64,000 nt of DNA from Linepithema humile. Taxonomy: Eukaryota; Arthropoda; Insecta; Hymenoptera; Formicidae. The notes beneath the pieces were generated by a model. The model made no database searches. It saw only the letters and a list, made by a program, of their open reading frames with translations, and was not told the DNA's origin. Positions 14,101 through 24,668 of this stretch are shown here, piece by piece. How positions within the stretch are numbered: position 1 is the first letter of the stretch; each line of letters starts with the position of its first letter. A program made the translations under genes and the position numbers. The DNA is taken from the NCBI RefSeq assembly GCF_040581485.1, contig NC_090129.1, positions 18,533,264 to 18,597,263 on the forward strand, read 5' to 3'.

Positions 14101-17100
14101 GGTCGGATATAGATTTGCTAATTGCGGTTGCAAGCCATTGTTGTACATTTTTCCCAAACCTTGCAAAAATACTTTGACGTTATCCTCGTGATTACGCTGA
14201 AGTAACGTGATGCTTGTTGTGTCCAACAGTTCTTTCGTAACACTCTGAAGAATAGCATCCGGCGCGATTTCAAGAGTCACTGTGTTTCTCGGAATTAATT
14301 GCGCCGTTTTATCGAAAGATACAAAACTTGATAAACTATTCGTGAAATATTCAGCGCCGGACAATTTTGCGTTGTCAAATAAACTTTGCCATATCTGATT
14401 GGGAGTCATTTTTTGCGGTATTATTCGATTTAAGTAAGCCAGAATCGTTGCTCTCGCGGGAAAAAAATAACGACTATGCAGAGGATTTTCGCAGCAGTTG
14501 ACTTCCTCAGTAAATACATTATTGGCCTGCAAAATTATATAAAAAGTATAATTTGTTTAAGTTTATTACACGTATATTCAACAAAATATTTAAATGAAAA
14601 ATTAATGTACCTCTAACTGTTTTGTAAACGCTTTTACTGATTTTTCTAGACCGCTTATGGAGCAAGTATTTTGACTGTTGCTGTAGATCACTTCGATATC
14701 CGGTGGGCATATGTTCTTCACATCCTCATAACTGAGACCGATATTCACCATCGCACAGTTAATTTTTTTTGTTTCCTTCAATCCCAATCCTATGTAATAC
14801 GAAGATAAAATCACTTGTTCAAGGGTGAAATTGCCGGTCGCATATGCGCAGCAGAGTTCACCAATTGAGTGACCGACGACATAATCTGGCACGATACTTA
14901 CGGATCTCAGGAGATCGATTAATCCCACCTAAAAAAGAATAAAATATTTCTTTCTATAATTGTCAAGAAACGTTTACAGAAATTACACGCATATAATTTG
15001 TAAAAGCAATTTATCACCTGCATTACGGTGATGCCCACAAGTGAATTCAATATGTCGTTAAAAATATCTTTGTGTTTACTCGTTAATATGTCAATGATAT
15101 ACATTCCATGCATTTTTAAAATTGTATCGCATTTTTCTATTGTTTTGGAAAATACTGGGAATTGCAGTAGCGCTTGACCTGTAAACATGTAAATTCGAGT
15201 TTAATTGCGAGCAATCACTTTTCTAACATATGCAAAAAAAAAATGCGTACCCATGCCAACCCATTGCGATCCAATTCCGGAGAACACAAAACAAATCGGT
15301 TTTTTCTCACCAGAATAATATTGTATTTCTTTTGCCGCTTTGATCGGCGTTTTAGATTCGACAATCACGTATCCTCTGTAAGGATGATTTTTCATCTCAT
15401 CAGCGTAAATATCGTGCAATAGCCGTACATATTCGACGTCTATCGGCCGGTTCTCGATCTAACATACAAATTTTTACGGTGTAAGTGAGCTTTCATTGAT
15501 TGCGTAACCGCAAAATTTTTATATACCTCGTTTAGAAATGATTCAACTGCTTGTTCGGTACGTCCAGACAGGACAACGAGTCTGGGCAAATTATCATTCG
15601 GCGCTCCTTTATTGATCTTTTCCTTTGTGTTACTTCGCATCAAGATGTGGCAATTGGCTCCACCAAAACCGAACGAATTGATACCCATAAATCCAGAAGT
15701 CCACGGTGTTGCGTTGGTCACCACGCGTATACTTCCATCTTCAAAAGCCTTAACACCTTTTCGTACTTGTGTGAAGTTTATATTTGGCGGGATTAAGCCA
15801 GTTTCCATTGCAATTATCACCTTACGAAAAGTTAATTAAATGCTAACTTGTTGCTTCTTATTTTTTTATTAAATTATTTATTAATTGATAAATGTTTTTT
15901 ATCTTTTTATCATGATACTGTTAATGATTTAGCAGCAAAAGGAATGTTATACAAATTTTTGTTTGTAGAGTGTAAAAATTTCACAAATTTACGATCATAA
16001 AAATCGACGGCTACTATTATAATGCATATCATAATTATTATTACCTTAGCAATTTGACACATGCTACTAGCACCTTCAGAATGGCCCAAGTTTGATTTGA
16101 TAGAACCGATTAATAGAGGAGTTTGTCTGTTCTTGCAGAAAACTTGCTCGAGTGCGTTGATTTCTTCTGGATCGCCAACATGAGTGCCGGTGCCGTGAGC
16201 CTCCATGTAGCCTAAGCAAGTCGGCGAAATACCGCATTCATTATAAAACTCTTCAAGTAAAGTTTGTTGCATTTTGCTCGACGGGAAGGTAATGCCTTGT
16301 TCCTTGTATCCGTCGCAATTAACTTTCCCGTAGACGATAGTTGCATAAATTCTCTTAGCCACTTTTGCTTTTTGTAAAAATGCGACTCCGATTGTCTCGC
16401 TACGCATGTAACCGTTTGCATCGTCGGTAAAAGGTTTGCAGATTCCGTCAGATGCTAGTATTCCTGAAATTGTAAAATTATGTTATAAAATCTAATTTAG
16501 ATATATATTTATATTATATTCCATATTATTTAGATTATAATAATTTTTATATTTTTTAATTATCTCCTATATTCTAAATTAATATTTCAATAAGTATAAT
16601 ACCGAGTCGCGCAAACTGCAAAGCTAGATAAGGATTCAGGCAGAGATTTATACCGCCGACAATAGCGGCGTTACACTCCCCTGATTGAATACTTCTATAA
16701 GCGGACTCTAAAGCGAAGAGACTTGAGCTGCAAGCAGAATCGACTATGCAAGATGGTCCTGTTATATTTAACCAGTGAGACATCCGATTTGCGTACAGAG
16801 ATTTGTAAGATCCAAAAGCTGCAGCGCCAGCTATCTAATGTGTGTACATAAATTTTTTAGAAAATTTAAATGTTCATTGTATGAGCATTGTACGAGGTGA
16901 TTTACAAATCACACAAGTACATTTTTTACATTATAATATAAAAATGTTTTTTATCAAAATTTTTATGTTATAAGCTTGTGCAATATTCTTGCTTGACCGA
17001 TTAATAATTTTTTGTACCTGTGCTTTTTCAAAAAACCAATCCTTCACCGACTCCGATAATAACAATCCGATAAAAACACCAGTTTTTGTTCCAGATAAAT

Positions 17101-17626
17101 CTTTCGGATTTATTCCTGCGTCAACGATAGCTTCATACGTATGCTCCATGAGCATCCTACTCATAGGATCCATGAAATGGACTTCGTTGAAGGGTATTTC
17201 AAAATAATCTGCATCGAATTTCTCGCAATTGTTAATTATTCCCATACGTTGAGGCAGATCTGGGTGACCTGTATATTAAACCGTATATATTAAGTGAACA
17301 GTTATTTTTGTTCCAACTATTATATATAGAAGTATTACTAAAAAAGGAATGATGATGACAATAAATAAGTATTTAAATAGAACAGTAATTTTATACATAT
17401 GTTTCTATGGAATATTTTTTACATAATTTTTTATTCATAGAACAAAGAAAATATTACCATGGTTCCATCGTCGTTCCTCATCTGATCCAAGATCCACTTT
17501 GTTAAATAGATTCTCTTGAAGCTGCGTAATATTGTCGGATTTAGGAAATCTACCGGCGATGCCAGAAATAACGATGTCATCTACAGATTCGACATCAATG
17601 ACCGTGGCTTTTTTATTAGAGTCCAT
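7582..17626 (-). CDS. Fatty acid synthase, type I animal, 19 coding exons, complete
   Basis: A cytosolic multienzyme that builds long-chain saturated fatty acids, mainly palmitate, from acetyl-CoA, malonyl-CoA and NADPH. Exons, 5' to 3' on the minus strand: 17626-17458, 17268-17018, 16834-16603, 16463-16045, 15820-15527, 15458-15251, 15178-15018, 14928-14611, 14526-14051, 13964-13660, 13546-13142, 12985-11961, 11885-11641, 11237-10544, 10434-9603, 9440-8989, 8811-8554, 8011-7754, 7683-7582. All junctions are GT-AG and the phases close to 7104 nt including the stop, or 2367 residues, normal for insect FAS. The start is the only ATG in the first open frame and is conserved in the inverted copy. 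Active-site residues seen: KS Cys175, His307 and His345; MAT Ser599; DH His883; ER HSGTGAVGQ near 1557; KR GGLGGFG near 1768 and Tyr1911; ACP Ser2032; TE Ser2181, Asp2207 and His2349. I read the gene as intact. The domain order and terminal TE exclude a polyketide synthase. UTRs were not resolved. Confidence 0.95.
8072..8103. repeat. (TA)n microsatellite in FAS intron 17
   Basis: About 16 TA dinucleotides next to the left end of the intronic TIR element. A shorter TA run borders its right end. This is consistent with an element that inserts into TA-rich targets. Confidence 0.9.
8104..8536. mobile_element. 433-bp TIR element (MITE) in FAS intron 17
   Basis: The ends are inverted repeats of about 90 bp. 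The left end begins CCGGGTGTTTCAGACCACCC and the right end is its complement with very few differences, so insertion is probably fairly recent. There is no coding capacity for a transposase. The inner part contains short open frames that are only translations of the repeats. It occupies most of the 542-bp intron and is bordered by TA dinucleotides. The inverted FAS copy lost this part of the gene, so no empty site can be compared. Confidence 0.85.
9603..10434 (-). other. FAS exon 15: ketoreductase domain
   Basis: Residues about 1735-2011. The Rossmann NADPH motif is GGLGGFG (1768-1774) and the active-site segment is VFSSVSCGRGNAGQTNYGMAN with Tyr1911. It reduces the beta-ketoacyl group. The exon ends in phase 1 with the donor right after NIM, a junction kept in the inverted copy and in the older KR relic near 32.8 kb. 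Confidence 0.94.
10544..11885 (-). other. FAS exons 13-14: enoyl reductase domain
   Basis: Residues about 1422-1734. The medium-chain reductase NADPH-binding motif reads HSGTGAVGQAAIHLA near residue 1557. Upstream is the NFKDVM segment typical of the ER entry and downstream the RGVDIVLNSLAEE segment typical of its distal half. The domain reduces the enoyl intermediate. Exon 14 survives in the inverted copy with a 2-nt deletion and a stop; exon 13 does not. Confidence 0.93.
11961..12985 (-). other. FAS exon 12: central core region (inactive methyltransferase-like segment)
   Basis: Residues about 1080-1421, the largest exon. By position between DH and ER it corresponds to the non-catalytic methyltransferase-like and structural core part of animal FAS. 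I see no intact SAM-binding glycine motif, as expected for the pseudo-methyltransferase. It contains a lysine-rich stretch near the KNKSKTLKE and KKKEQSTRKTK segments. The call rests mainly on position and continuity of frame. Confidence 0.7.
13142..13964 (-). other. FAS exons 10-11: dehydratase domain
   Basis: Residues about 843-1079. The HxxxGxxxxP dehydratase signature is HVIDGRQLLP, with His883 as the expected catalytic base. The region removes water from the beta-hydroxyacyl intermediate. The second half of the double hot-dog fold falls in exon 11, where I recognise fewer motifs. Confidence 0.85.
14051..15458 (-). other. FAS exons 6-9: linker and malonyl/acetyl transferase domain
   Basis: Residues about 456-842. 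Exon 6 carries the FSGIGSQWVGMG entry motif of the acyltransferase, and exon 8 has the nucleophile in GHSIGE (Ser599). The domain loads acetyl and malonyl groups from CoA onto the synthase. Exon 9 finishes the post-MAT linker and runs into the dehydratase. Exons 8 and 9 are absent from the inverted copy, so the GHSIGE motif occurs once in the window. Confidence 0.92.
15527..17626 (-). other. FAS exons 1-5: beta-ketoacyl synthase domain
   Basis: Residues 1 to about 455. The acyl-thioester cysteine lies in DSACSSS (Cys175, exon 3). The two catalytic histidines lie in MEAHGTGT (His307) and KSNLGHSEG (His345), both in exon 4. Exon 5 ends the domain with the GFGGANCH motif. This part does the decarboxylative Claisen condensation of the growing acyl chain with malonyl-ACP. 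In the inverted copy the first histidine is replaced by tyrosine, which makes the intact triad here a useful contrast. Confidence 0.93.
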
Positions 17627-18395
17627 GTCAACCCTAACGACAGTAAATTTTACTTTACTGGTGAACAAAGTCCCAATATCAGCAAATTTGCAGATATTTT
17701 AAATGATCATTATTTTACGTTTTTACATTTACACACTCTTTTTTTCTTAATTTTTAATGATAATATTTAAGTAAAATTCTGAAACCCAACTTACGCGATT
17801 ACCTTGCGGCTTGCGTGATTACTAGTTAATAGCTCATTTTTAAACTTCACCAGTTTATATATAAAGACCATATGTTAATTATTTCCTCATTACTTATACA
17901 GGAACATTATAAATTTACTCTAAAAAAAAAACAATTGATTGATCTGAATAATAATTAATGATTCGTAATCGTGAAATATCAATGCCACGTATTTTAAATA
18001 CAATTATTTGCAATTATTTGTTTTTAAAAGTAAAGACCCTTATTTATTTCACTATCTATTGCATTGAGAGACGCAAAAATATTATATGAAAATAAGAATT
18101 TTGAGACCAGTTGTATATATCTAGTAGAAAATTATTATAATTATTAGTTATATGAGCTAGTTACATAATAAATTACATAATTCTAAATAATGAACTACGC
18201 TAGTTTTAGAATAAGTAAATTTTTTTACTGTAAGAAACAATATATCTCATTAAATAAACATTTAAATAATATAAACGTAGTTCAACGTTTTTAACCTTTT
18301 GAATACGATAAGTGCGTATATATTCCGCGAATACAATCGATGTAACCGACGAAGTCATATTAACATTTGGTGAAATCGATGTGGCCGATGGATAT
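17627..18395 (-). promoter_or_regulatory. FAS 5' flank (probable promoter/5' UTR), shared with the inverted copy
   Basis: About 770 bp upstream of the FAS start codon is AT-rich and matches, in inverted orientation, the segment from about 25.45 kb to 27.007 kb in front of the pseudogene copy. The 5' UTR and proximal promoter should therefore lie here, but I could not place a TATA box or initiator with confidence. Homology between the arms stops at about 18395, where a FAS-paralogue ACP fragment on the other strand begins. Two elements inserted in the right arm are absent here: the empty sites are ATTTAAAT at 18260-18267 and a point near 18037-18044. Confidence 0.5.
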
Positions 18396-18397
18396 AC

Positions 18398-18870
18398 ACG
18401 TGGCTGAACTTGGAATGGATTCCATGATGACTGTAAAAATTAAACAAACTTTAGAACGAGAATTTAATATTTTGTTCACTACACAAGAAGTACGGAACCT
18501 CACATTTGCAAAACTCAATAAAATATCTAATGTAGACGTTAATAGCATCAAGATACTATTATAAGTTAAATTATTATAAGTTGAAGCAACTGATATGAAT
18601 AAGCTGGATCTTACGAAACTTAATTATTAAGAAACTGAATCACGAATGGTGATATTATAAACGATATAATGGTCAAAAGTTTCTTTAGTTTAAGAATTTA
18701 ATACTTTTTACTGGGAATGGAATCTGGTGCAATCTTTTGATGTGGAGGAGTGGGCAAGGTTTGTTTAAAATTTAATCTGTGGTTTGAAAATTATTTAATT
18801 ATAGAAAAGATAAAGTTGTTGTTATTTATATTTTTAATATAAACAGCTAAGTAAAAATTTAAAAAAATAT
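18398..18870 (+). pseudogene. Fragment of a second FAS paralogue: ACP exon plus 3' flank
   Basis: The open frame ending at 18564 contains AELGMDSMM, the ACP phosphopantetheine motif, followed by a segment matching the ACP of FAS but clearly divergent from exon 16 of the intact gene. The same sequence, with a few changes, occurs in direct orientation at about 33052-33530, where it has an upstream intron acceptor and a KR relic. Here the left half is missing: homology starts inside the exon at about 18398 and goes about 300 bp past the stop. It is a truncated, probably non-functional duplicate. Confidence 0.8.
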
Positions 18871-19370
18871 AATTTGCTGCCGCTAACATATTTAAAACAT
18901 GCAACAGCAACGATTATTTTATTGCGATAGTAAAATTCGTTTTTTCTGTGTAAATGTGTATTTTTATTTCTTCCCTCCCTACAGTAAGTGGTTTATCTTT
19001 TTATATCTTTCCACACAGGGTTAAATATTGCATAAATTAGCGTTAAAAAAAAAAAGTAAGAAAATTTTTAAATGCATATGTACGTATTACAAATATATAA
19101 TAAATTAAAAATGAAAAAGTAAATTCTTTTACACAAACATAAATATATCAATAAATTATAGTATATTTGAAACAATTTATCTAATAAAAAAAGGAGCACA
19201 TTTTCTATTAACATTTTTTATTTTATTAACAATTTTGAAATATATTTATTCTTACTATATGTCAATTCCTTCATAATCTTTTCTAGCCTATCGATGCATC
19301 CGTGGTTCTATAGCTTAACACTGGAACTACCAAAGCGATCAAAAAGACCAGTTTATTTTTCTAGAACAGC
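18871..19370. other. AT-rich spacer, no feature seen
   Basis: Low-complexity AT-rich DNA between the ACP fragment and the retrotransposon remains. No gene, TIR or tandem repeat was recognised. Confidence 0.5.
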
Positions 19371-19382
19371 GCTCGGAATTAG

Positions 19383-21076
19383 TTGCACATTTCGGGCCGA
19401 TTCCCGAGACGACGCCTCCTGTTCCGACGCGCTGTCGCGACGATAATTGACGAATACAGACCGAACAAAATACTAGAGACCGATATAAAAATGACAATTA
19501 TTTTAAAAAATGACGAACCTGTATATCAGCGAGCGAGACGTTTATCATCGTCGGAAAGAAGCATTGTAAATAGCCAGATCGAGGAGTAGGAGAAACAGGG
19601 GATTGTCCGTTCATCCTTTTCTGATTACGCCAGTCCGATTGTTTTGGTGAAAAAGAAAGACAATTTGCATCGACTATGCGTAGATTATAGGCTACTAAAT
19701 AAAAAGATAATAAAGGATCGCTATCCTTTACCTTTAATAGAAGACACGCTAAACATGCTACAAGGCGCAAAAGTTTTCAGTACGATTGAACTGAAAAATG
19801 GGTCTTTTCATGTGCGAATGGGCGAAGCGAGTATAAGATACACCGCGTTTATTGTACCTGACAACCAATACGAGTTTTTGCGAGTGCCGTTTGATTTGTG
19901 CAATTCTCCTTCTGTTTTTCAGAGATATATCAATGCTATCTTTAAAGACTTGATACGAGACAAAGCGACATTAATTTACATGAACGATTTAATTGTACTT
20001 TCTGATGACTACGAGAGTGGTCTAAAAAATTTGAAGAGCGTACTTGACACAGCTGGTCGAGCCGGTCTAACGATTAACTGGAATAAATGTTGCTTTATAA
20101 GAAAAACGGTTGAATTTCTCGGACACACGATAGGTGTCGGGCATGTTCGACCATCCGAACGGAAAATTAAGGCTGTAAAGCGTTTTCCCGAGCCTAAAAC
20201 GACAGGTTCAGACGTTTCTGGTCGGATATTTCCGCAAATTTATTCCGAGATATGCCGAGATCGCGCGACCATTGGGCGCGTTCAGCAGAACAAATCGCTT
20301 GGTAGCAATCGAACATGATTGGCTCTTACTTTTAGAACCAACAAATCAACGTTAAGTGTTGACTAGACGACAATTCAGCAGTTGTTCTGCTGAACGCAGC
20401 CAGTGGGCGCGTTCAGCAGAACAAATCGCTTGGTAGCAATCGAACATGATTGGCTCTTACTTTTAGAACCAACAAATCAACGTTAAGTGTTGACTAGACG
20501 ACAATTCAGCAGTTGTTCTGCTGAACGCAGTCATTGACTATCCTGCTGAGAGCAAATGTTAAGTTTTGTTTTGAAGCGACGGAGAGAGACGCGTTCGTAC
20601 GATTGAAAATTCTTCTGAGTGAGCAGCCGGTATTGAGCTTATATCGCATCGGCGCCGAAACAGAATTGCATACAGATGCGTCAATGTATGACTACGGAGC
20701 AATTCTTTTGCAGCGAAACAGTGAAAATCAATTGCTGCATCCAGCTTATTACGCGAGCGGCAGAACGACTTCCGCGGAGGAGAAATATCCTAGTTACGAA
20801 CTAGAAGTTCTTGATATTTTCAAGGCGTTACAAAATTTTGTCGCAATTAAGCGAACGCGACAAGATTCAGGTCTCAAGTTGGCGCCTAAATATCTTGAAC
20901 CGTACGAAATTGTTAAAATTTTGCGCAACGATCGATATCTGGTGCGTAAGGTCGGCGAGCACGAGGGACCTTACCAGACCTCGTCAGCTGCAGATTTTAT
21001 GAAGCCATGGGTGGACGACATCGACGACGATCTGCCCGGCGACTCCGGGGACCAGGTGGATGAACATTCAAAGTGA
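19383..21076 (+). pseudogene. Decayed Ty3/gypsy-type retrotransposon pol fragment
   Basis: One frame from 19383 to about 20270 encodes a reverse transcriptase: a CVDYRLLN entry segment, DRYPLP, FSTIELKNG and a YMND box. It is broken by an in-frame TAG at 19587-19589, where a tryptophan is usual. Two key positions are altered: the first catalytic aspartate (usually FSTIDL) is glutamate, and YMDD is YMND. After two inserted 126-bp elements the RNase H part resumes (HTDASMYDYGAIL, YPSYELEVL). The frame then jumps, near 20870, to an integrase C-terminal segment (LAPKYLEPYEIV). The integrase core and gag are missing. It is a dead, internally deleted copy, and it lies between the two FAS arms. Confidence 0.9.
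20275..20531. mobile_element. Two tandem 126-bp TIR elements inside gypsy pol
   Basis: Elements at 20275-20400 and 20406-20531 are almost identical and start every 131 bp. Each has inverted ends, GCGTTCAGCAGAACA against TGTTCTGCTGAACGC. Removing both restores the pol reading across the site (ARPL then TILLRAN). The 5-bp target CATTG flanks the pair at 20270-20274 and 20532-20536, and a one-base variant CAGTG separates the two copies. There is no coding capacity. Their source transposon is unknown; a 5-bp target duplication argues against Tc1/mariner and hAT. Confidence 0.88.
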
Positions 21077-21420
21077 ATGTTCAGTCAGGACGGCCGAATA
21101 TGGGAGAATAACATTTCGTACATCGGCGTACGCCGATCTGAGTCGTGTTAGAGACGAGTCGACGGTTGGTGTTAGTCCGACTATGTGTATATTGTTAACG
21201 AAATCAGAGATGTTTTTGAAGGGCGATGCTTTTGACCGGCGATGACGATCTCGTTTTTCGAGAGAGAACGTCTGCGACCGTCGACGAGAGAACAGCTGTA
21301 ATCATCCGTATCCTTTAACTCAACTCACTATATTGAATAAATCTACTTGTTTTAAATAAAATAAATTAATCAATAACCAAAAACAATTCCCACAATAAAT
21401 AAATTCATCACAAGTAAAAT
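21077..21420 (+). repeat. Possible 3' LTR remnant of the gypsy element
   Basis: The sequence right after the pol frame changes composition, has a polyadenylation-like AATAAA near 21337 and ends in A-rich DNA. No matching 5' LTR was found upstream of 19.3 kb, so the LTR assignment rests on position only. Confidence 0.3.
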
Positions 21421-23356
21421 ATCGCTTATTTGCAATACATAATGACATAACTCAAAATGCCGTTTTTGAGCCGTTATTGATATAGAAAAAATGATTCTTC
21501 CCGAGTCGAAATTTTTCTCCTATTTTTGACCTTAATGTTCAATCTAATTAATTATAATCTAATTAATTGATATGTTTAATCTACTTAATTTGATACTTTT
21601 TATGCAGTTATGTAATCTTATTTTAAAATTATTTAACCTCTGGCTCCGACAGAATTGATTTAAAACCGTATAATTCTGCTTAAATCAGATAATTATATTT
21701 ACTTATTATACTTTAATATTCCTAGCATTTCAATCCGTTTTGTTTATTCAACCTAGAAACTTAGTTTATTCGATCTGTTTTATTTATATTACGGAAAAAA
21801 AATGGAATTGTTGAGTCAGCAAAGCTATAGTTTACTATATAAAATTTGTATTTATAACTAAACAGATTTGTTGGTTCAACAAAAAAGTTATATCTGAAAG
21901 CAGTTCAGCATGCTCATAAAACAAACTCAGTTTTATTATCATCTCAGTCATACAATTAGTATAGAAAATTAATATGAGTTTAAAAAATACAATTCAATAA
22001 TGTTAATAAAAAATAATGCTGCAGTTATATAAGATATATTAAACAATTGAAGATTTATTTATTCAATCTTCTTACCAAAATTATTTTCTATGATAACTAG
22101 GCTGTTCAATTTTTAATAATTTCTGATTATCAATTGATCTTCGCTCGCAGGAATAATAGCATGATATTTTAAAGTACCCGGAATAGGTTTCGCTAATACA
22201 AATCTTGGTTCCAAAAACTTGCTTAATTTGCCGTGATTCGTTGAAATGATATAATGTTAATATCGCCGTGAAATTTGCATAACATGATCAACTAATGAAC
22301 TAGGAGAACGAAAGTTATAATATAAAATTTTATTATATACGAGGACAATGTCTTTTTTATATAAGGAAAATGAACATTTTTTACGACCACTAACAAATAA
22401 TTGAGCAACAATACATTGAAAAATTGACTGTAAAAGAAAGTATCTTAAAAAATCTGTTTGTGATTATAGTGATTTACCTGAAATGCCAATTTTATTTTGG
22501 AAAAAATACTCATTTTTGAGTGGATCCCATTGCGATCCCAAAATTTCCTTTATTGTACCATATTCTACATATATTGGAGTATTTTTGAGAATTTTTTCAG
22601 ATTTTTAAAAGTGGATGTAATTTCTCAATTATTCACTTAAAATTAAAAAATTGATTTTTTCTATAGTAATCATTTTTTCTCGCTAAAATTAATATTTTTA
22701 TCTGAAAGTACGGAAAAATCCCCAAAAATTCATGTTTATCAAAATTATGTAATTTTGAAATTTTAACTACAAATGTCAAAAAAAAGAAAAATTTCTTAAA
22801 ACGACTACTTCCAATATCTCTAATACAAGACATATACACTAATTTTTTTTACCTTTAATTTTACACAATATGTGCACTAACGTGTTTTCATGATCATTTA
22901 AAAATCCCAAGCAGTTCATTTTTAGGTAGACTTCTGACACGTGAAATGCGCCATATATGCATATATATTATTGCATATATATAAATGCATATATATAAAT
23001 AATTTTATTAATTAATAAGGATAAATTATGTATATTAACAATTCTACTATTTTATTATGTTATTTCTTATATTTTTAAATAAAAGTAGAAAAAAATTAAA
23101 ATTTTTAATAAGCACTATTGTTCCAACTTGTATTGCATTGATAAAGCAACTAATCCTTTGCTATAATAAAGATAATCGTTAACATATCAAATTTTATTTT
23201 ATTAAGCAGCAAAGATATGCGTTCTTTTAATAAATATACCTTGTTTGAAAATGTTTAAAGCCATAGCTTTATTTATTTATTTGTACAAATATAGTAAAAT
23301 ATAGTATTTTAAAAAAATTCGTATGTTAAATCATTTCTATTAATTAAACTCTAAGA
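21421..23356. other. AT-rich spacer with no recognised gene
   Basis: Highly AT-rich, with a run of TATATGCATATATA motifs near 22955-23000. No reading frame with a recognisable domain was seen. Parts may be old transposon sequence. Confidence 0.5.
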
Positions 23357-23733
23357 ATAATTATGTAACTTTTATTACATTAAATTCTTAAAGAACATTT
23401 AAACAACATTAAACTAAAGAAAAATAAATGAAAAAAATTAAAACAAAATTTTAAAAAATTTTCTGATTTTTAAAAACGTGAAAAAAATGTTTCTTAAATT
23501 ATAGTTTCAAAAATGTTTTTGTCGAGTGGTTTCAAAAACGTTTCTTATTGATGCTTGACGGTTAGAAAACATTAAATACATTTAAGAGAAGTATATGAAA
23601 CGAACATGTGCTACCTGGGTGACGCTTATCTTCATTTCTTTTCTGTCTCCACATATCTTTCATCTATTCATTTGATTATATGTAAATTAAAATGTATGTA
23701 AATTAAAATACTACATTATTTAAAATACACAAT
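23357..23733 (+). repeat. Dispersed ~380-bp repeat, copy 1
   Basis: Starts ATAATTATGTAACTTTTATT and runs through a GACGGTTAGAAAACATTA block to a CTACATTATTTAAAATACAC tail. A second copy in the same orientation lies at 31886-32286, exactly where the inverted FAS copy is truncated. The tail also matches the start of the ~125-bp units found at 24.7-25.7 kb. No coding potential. Confidence 0.85.
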
Positions 23734-23815
23734 TCTTTAAAATATCGGCAAAGATCGGGGCCAAACTACACAATGGAATGTTAATGAGATTGAGTAAGTC
23801 TTCCTTATATTATAT

Positions 23816-24668
23816 GTGCCGGTTATTATGAAAGTGACCTAAGTCATATATTTCTCGTTTCGAGATATTCAAATTTTTACGTTTGACCATATTAAAAATA
23901 TTTTTCCATCATGGTTCAAAATTTATAAAAAATTATAATGTTCTCGTGATGTTAAATTTATTAAAAATCATTAAATTTTATGAATAACTTGCACGAAACT
24001 GTGTGTTTTTAACCGTTGAATAACTTATGCCACTTTCAAAATTAATAGTAGTCCGAATTGATGATTTACGATAACAAAAAATTAATAAATTTAATTGAAA
24101 AAATAACTTAAAAAGAAACAAATTTATTTACTTTTAGAATTGTATTAACTATTTTAATTGTATTAATTATTTTTTTAAATTATTATTTTATCCGTTTCCA
24201 TTTCTTGCAAACATTATTTTGTGGTACTAAGCCTATGAAACACAACGATCAAAATAACCTCAATTAGTAATTTAATGTTTCGCAAAATTATTACGGCAAT
24301 TTAATTATATTAAGCATTATTTACATTATTGATATTACATTTATAAATAAATATGAAATATTTTTATAAAGTTAAATTTACCTGAGCCGCTGTCTGACGA
24401 CATAATAGAAAAATATGTTGAAAATTATGATAATGTTACTTTTTCTATCGCAATGTTAGAAAAAAAATGACTTATGCCACTATCAAAATAAGCATGCAAT
24501 TACACCTGATAATAATGAAAATGACAACTTCATTTTATTGCTTATTTTATGGTAACTTTGCAAAAATTCTTCCATAATAATGAAATATAGTTGATATAAT
24601 ATAATACTAAATGAAAATCTCATTTTTTTTGGTTTTGTGACTTAGGCCACTTTCATAATAACCGGCAC
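23816..24668. mobile_element. ~850-bp TIR element with repeated terminal motif
   Basis: The ends are inverted repeats of about 30 bp beginning TGTGCCGGTTATTATGAAAG, followed by CCTAAGTCA. The motif around CTTATGCCACTTTCAAAAT recurs inside near 24023-24044 and 24469-24490, both in the orientation of the right end. The target, TTATATTATATGTAAATT, is seen uninterrupted in sibling repeat units near 24.8 and 25.56 kb, and the junctions fit a TA duplication. No transposase frame was seen, so it is non-autonomous. Confidence 0.85.

Noticed and set aside
7582..17626. Polyketide synthase or horizontally acquired PKS
   Set aside because: The domain order with pseudo-methyltransferase, ER, KR, ACP and terminal thioesterase, the size and the 18 introns all fit animal FAS.
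17627..17668. Longer N-terminus for FAS
   Set aside because: It would begin at TTG, and the same frame in the inverted copy has a stop just upstream of the shared ATG.
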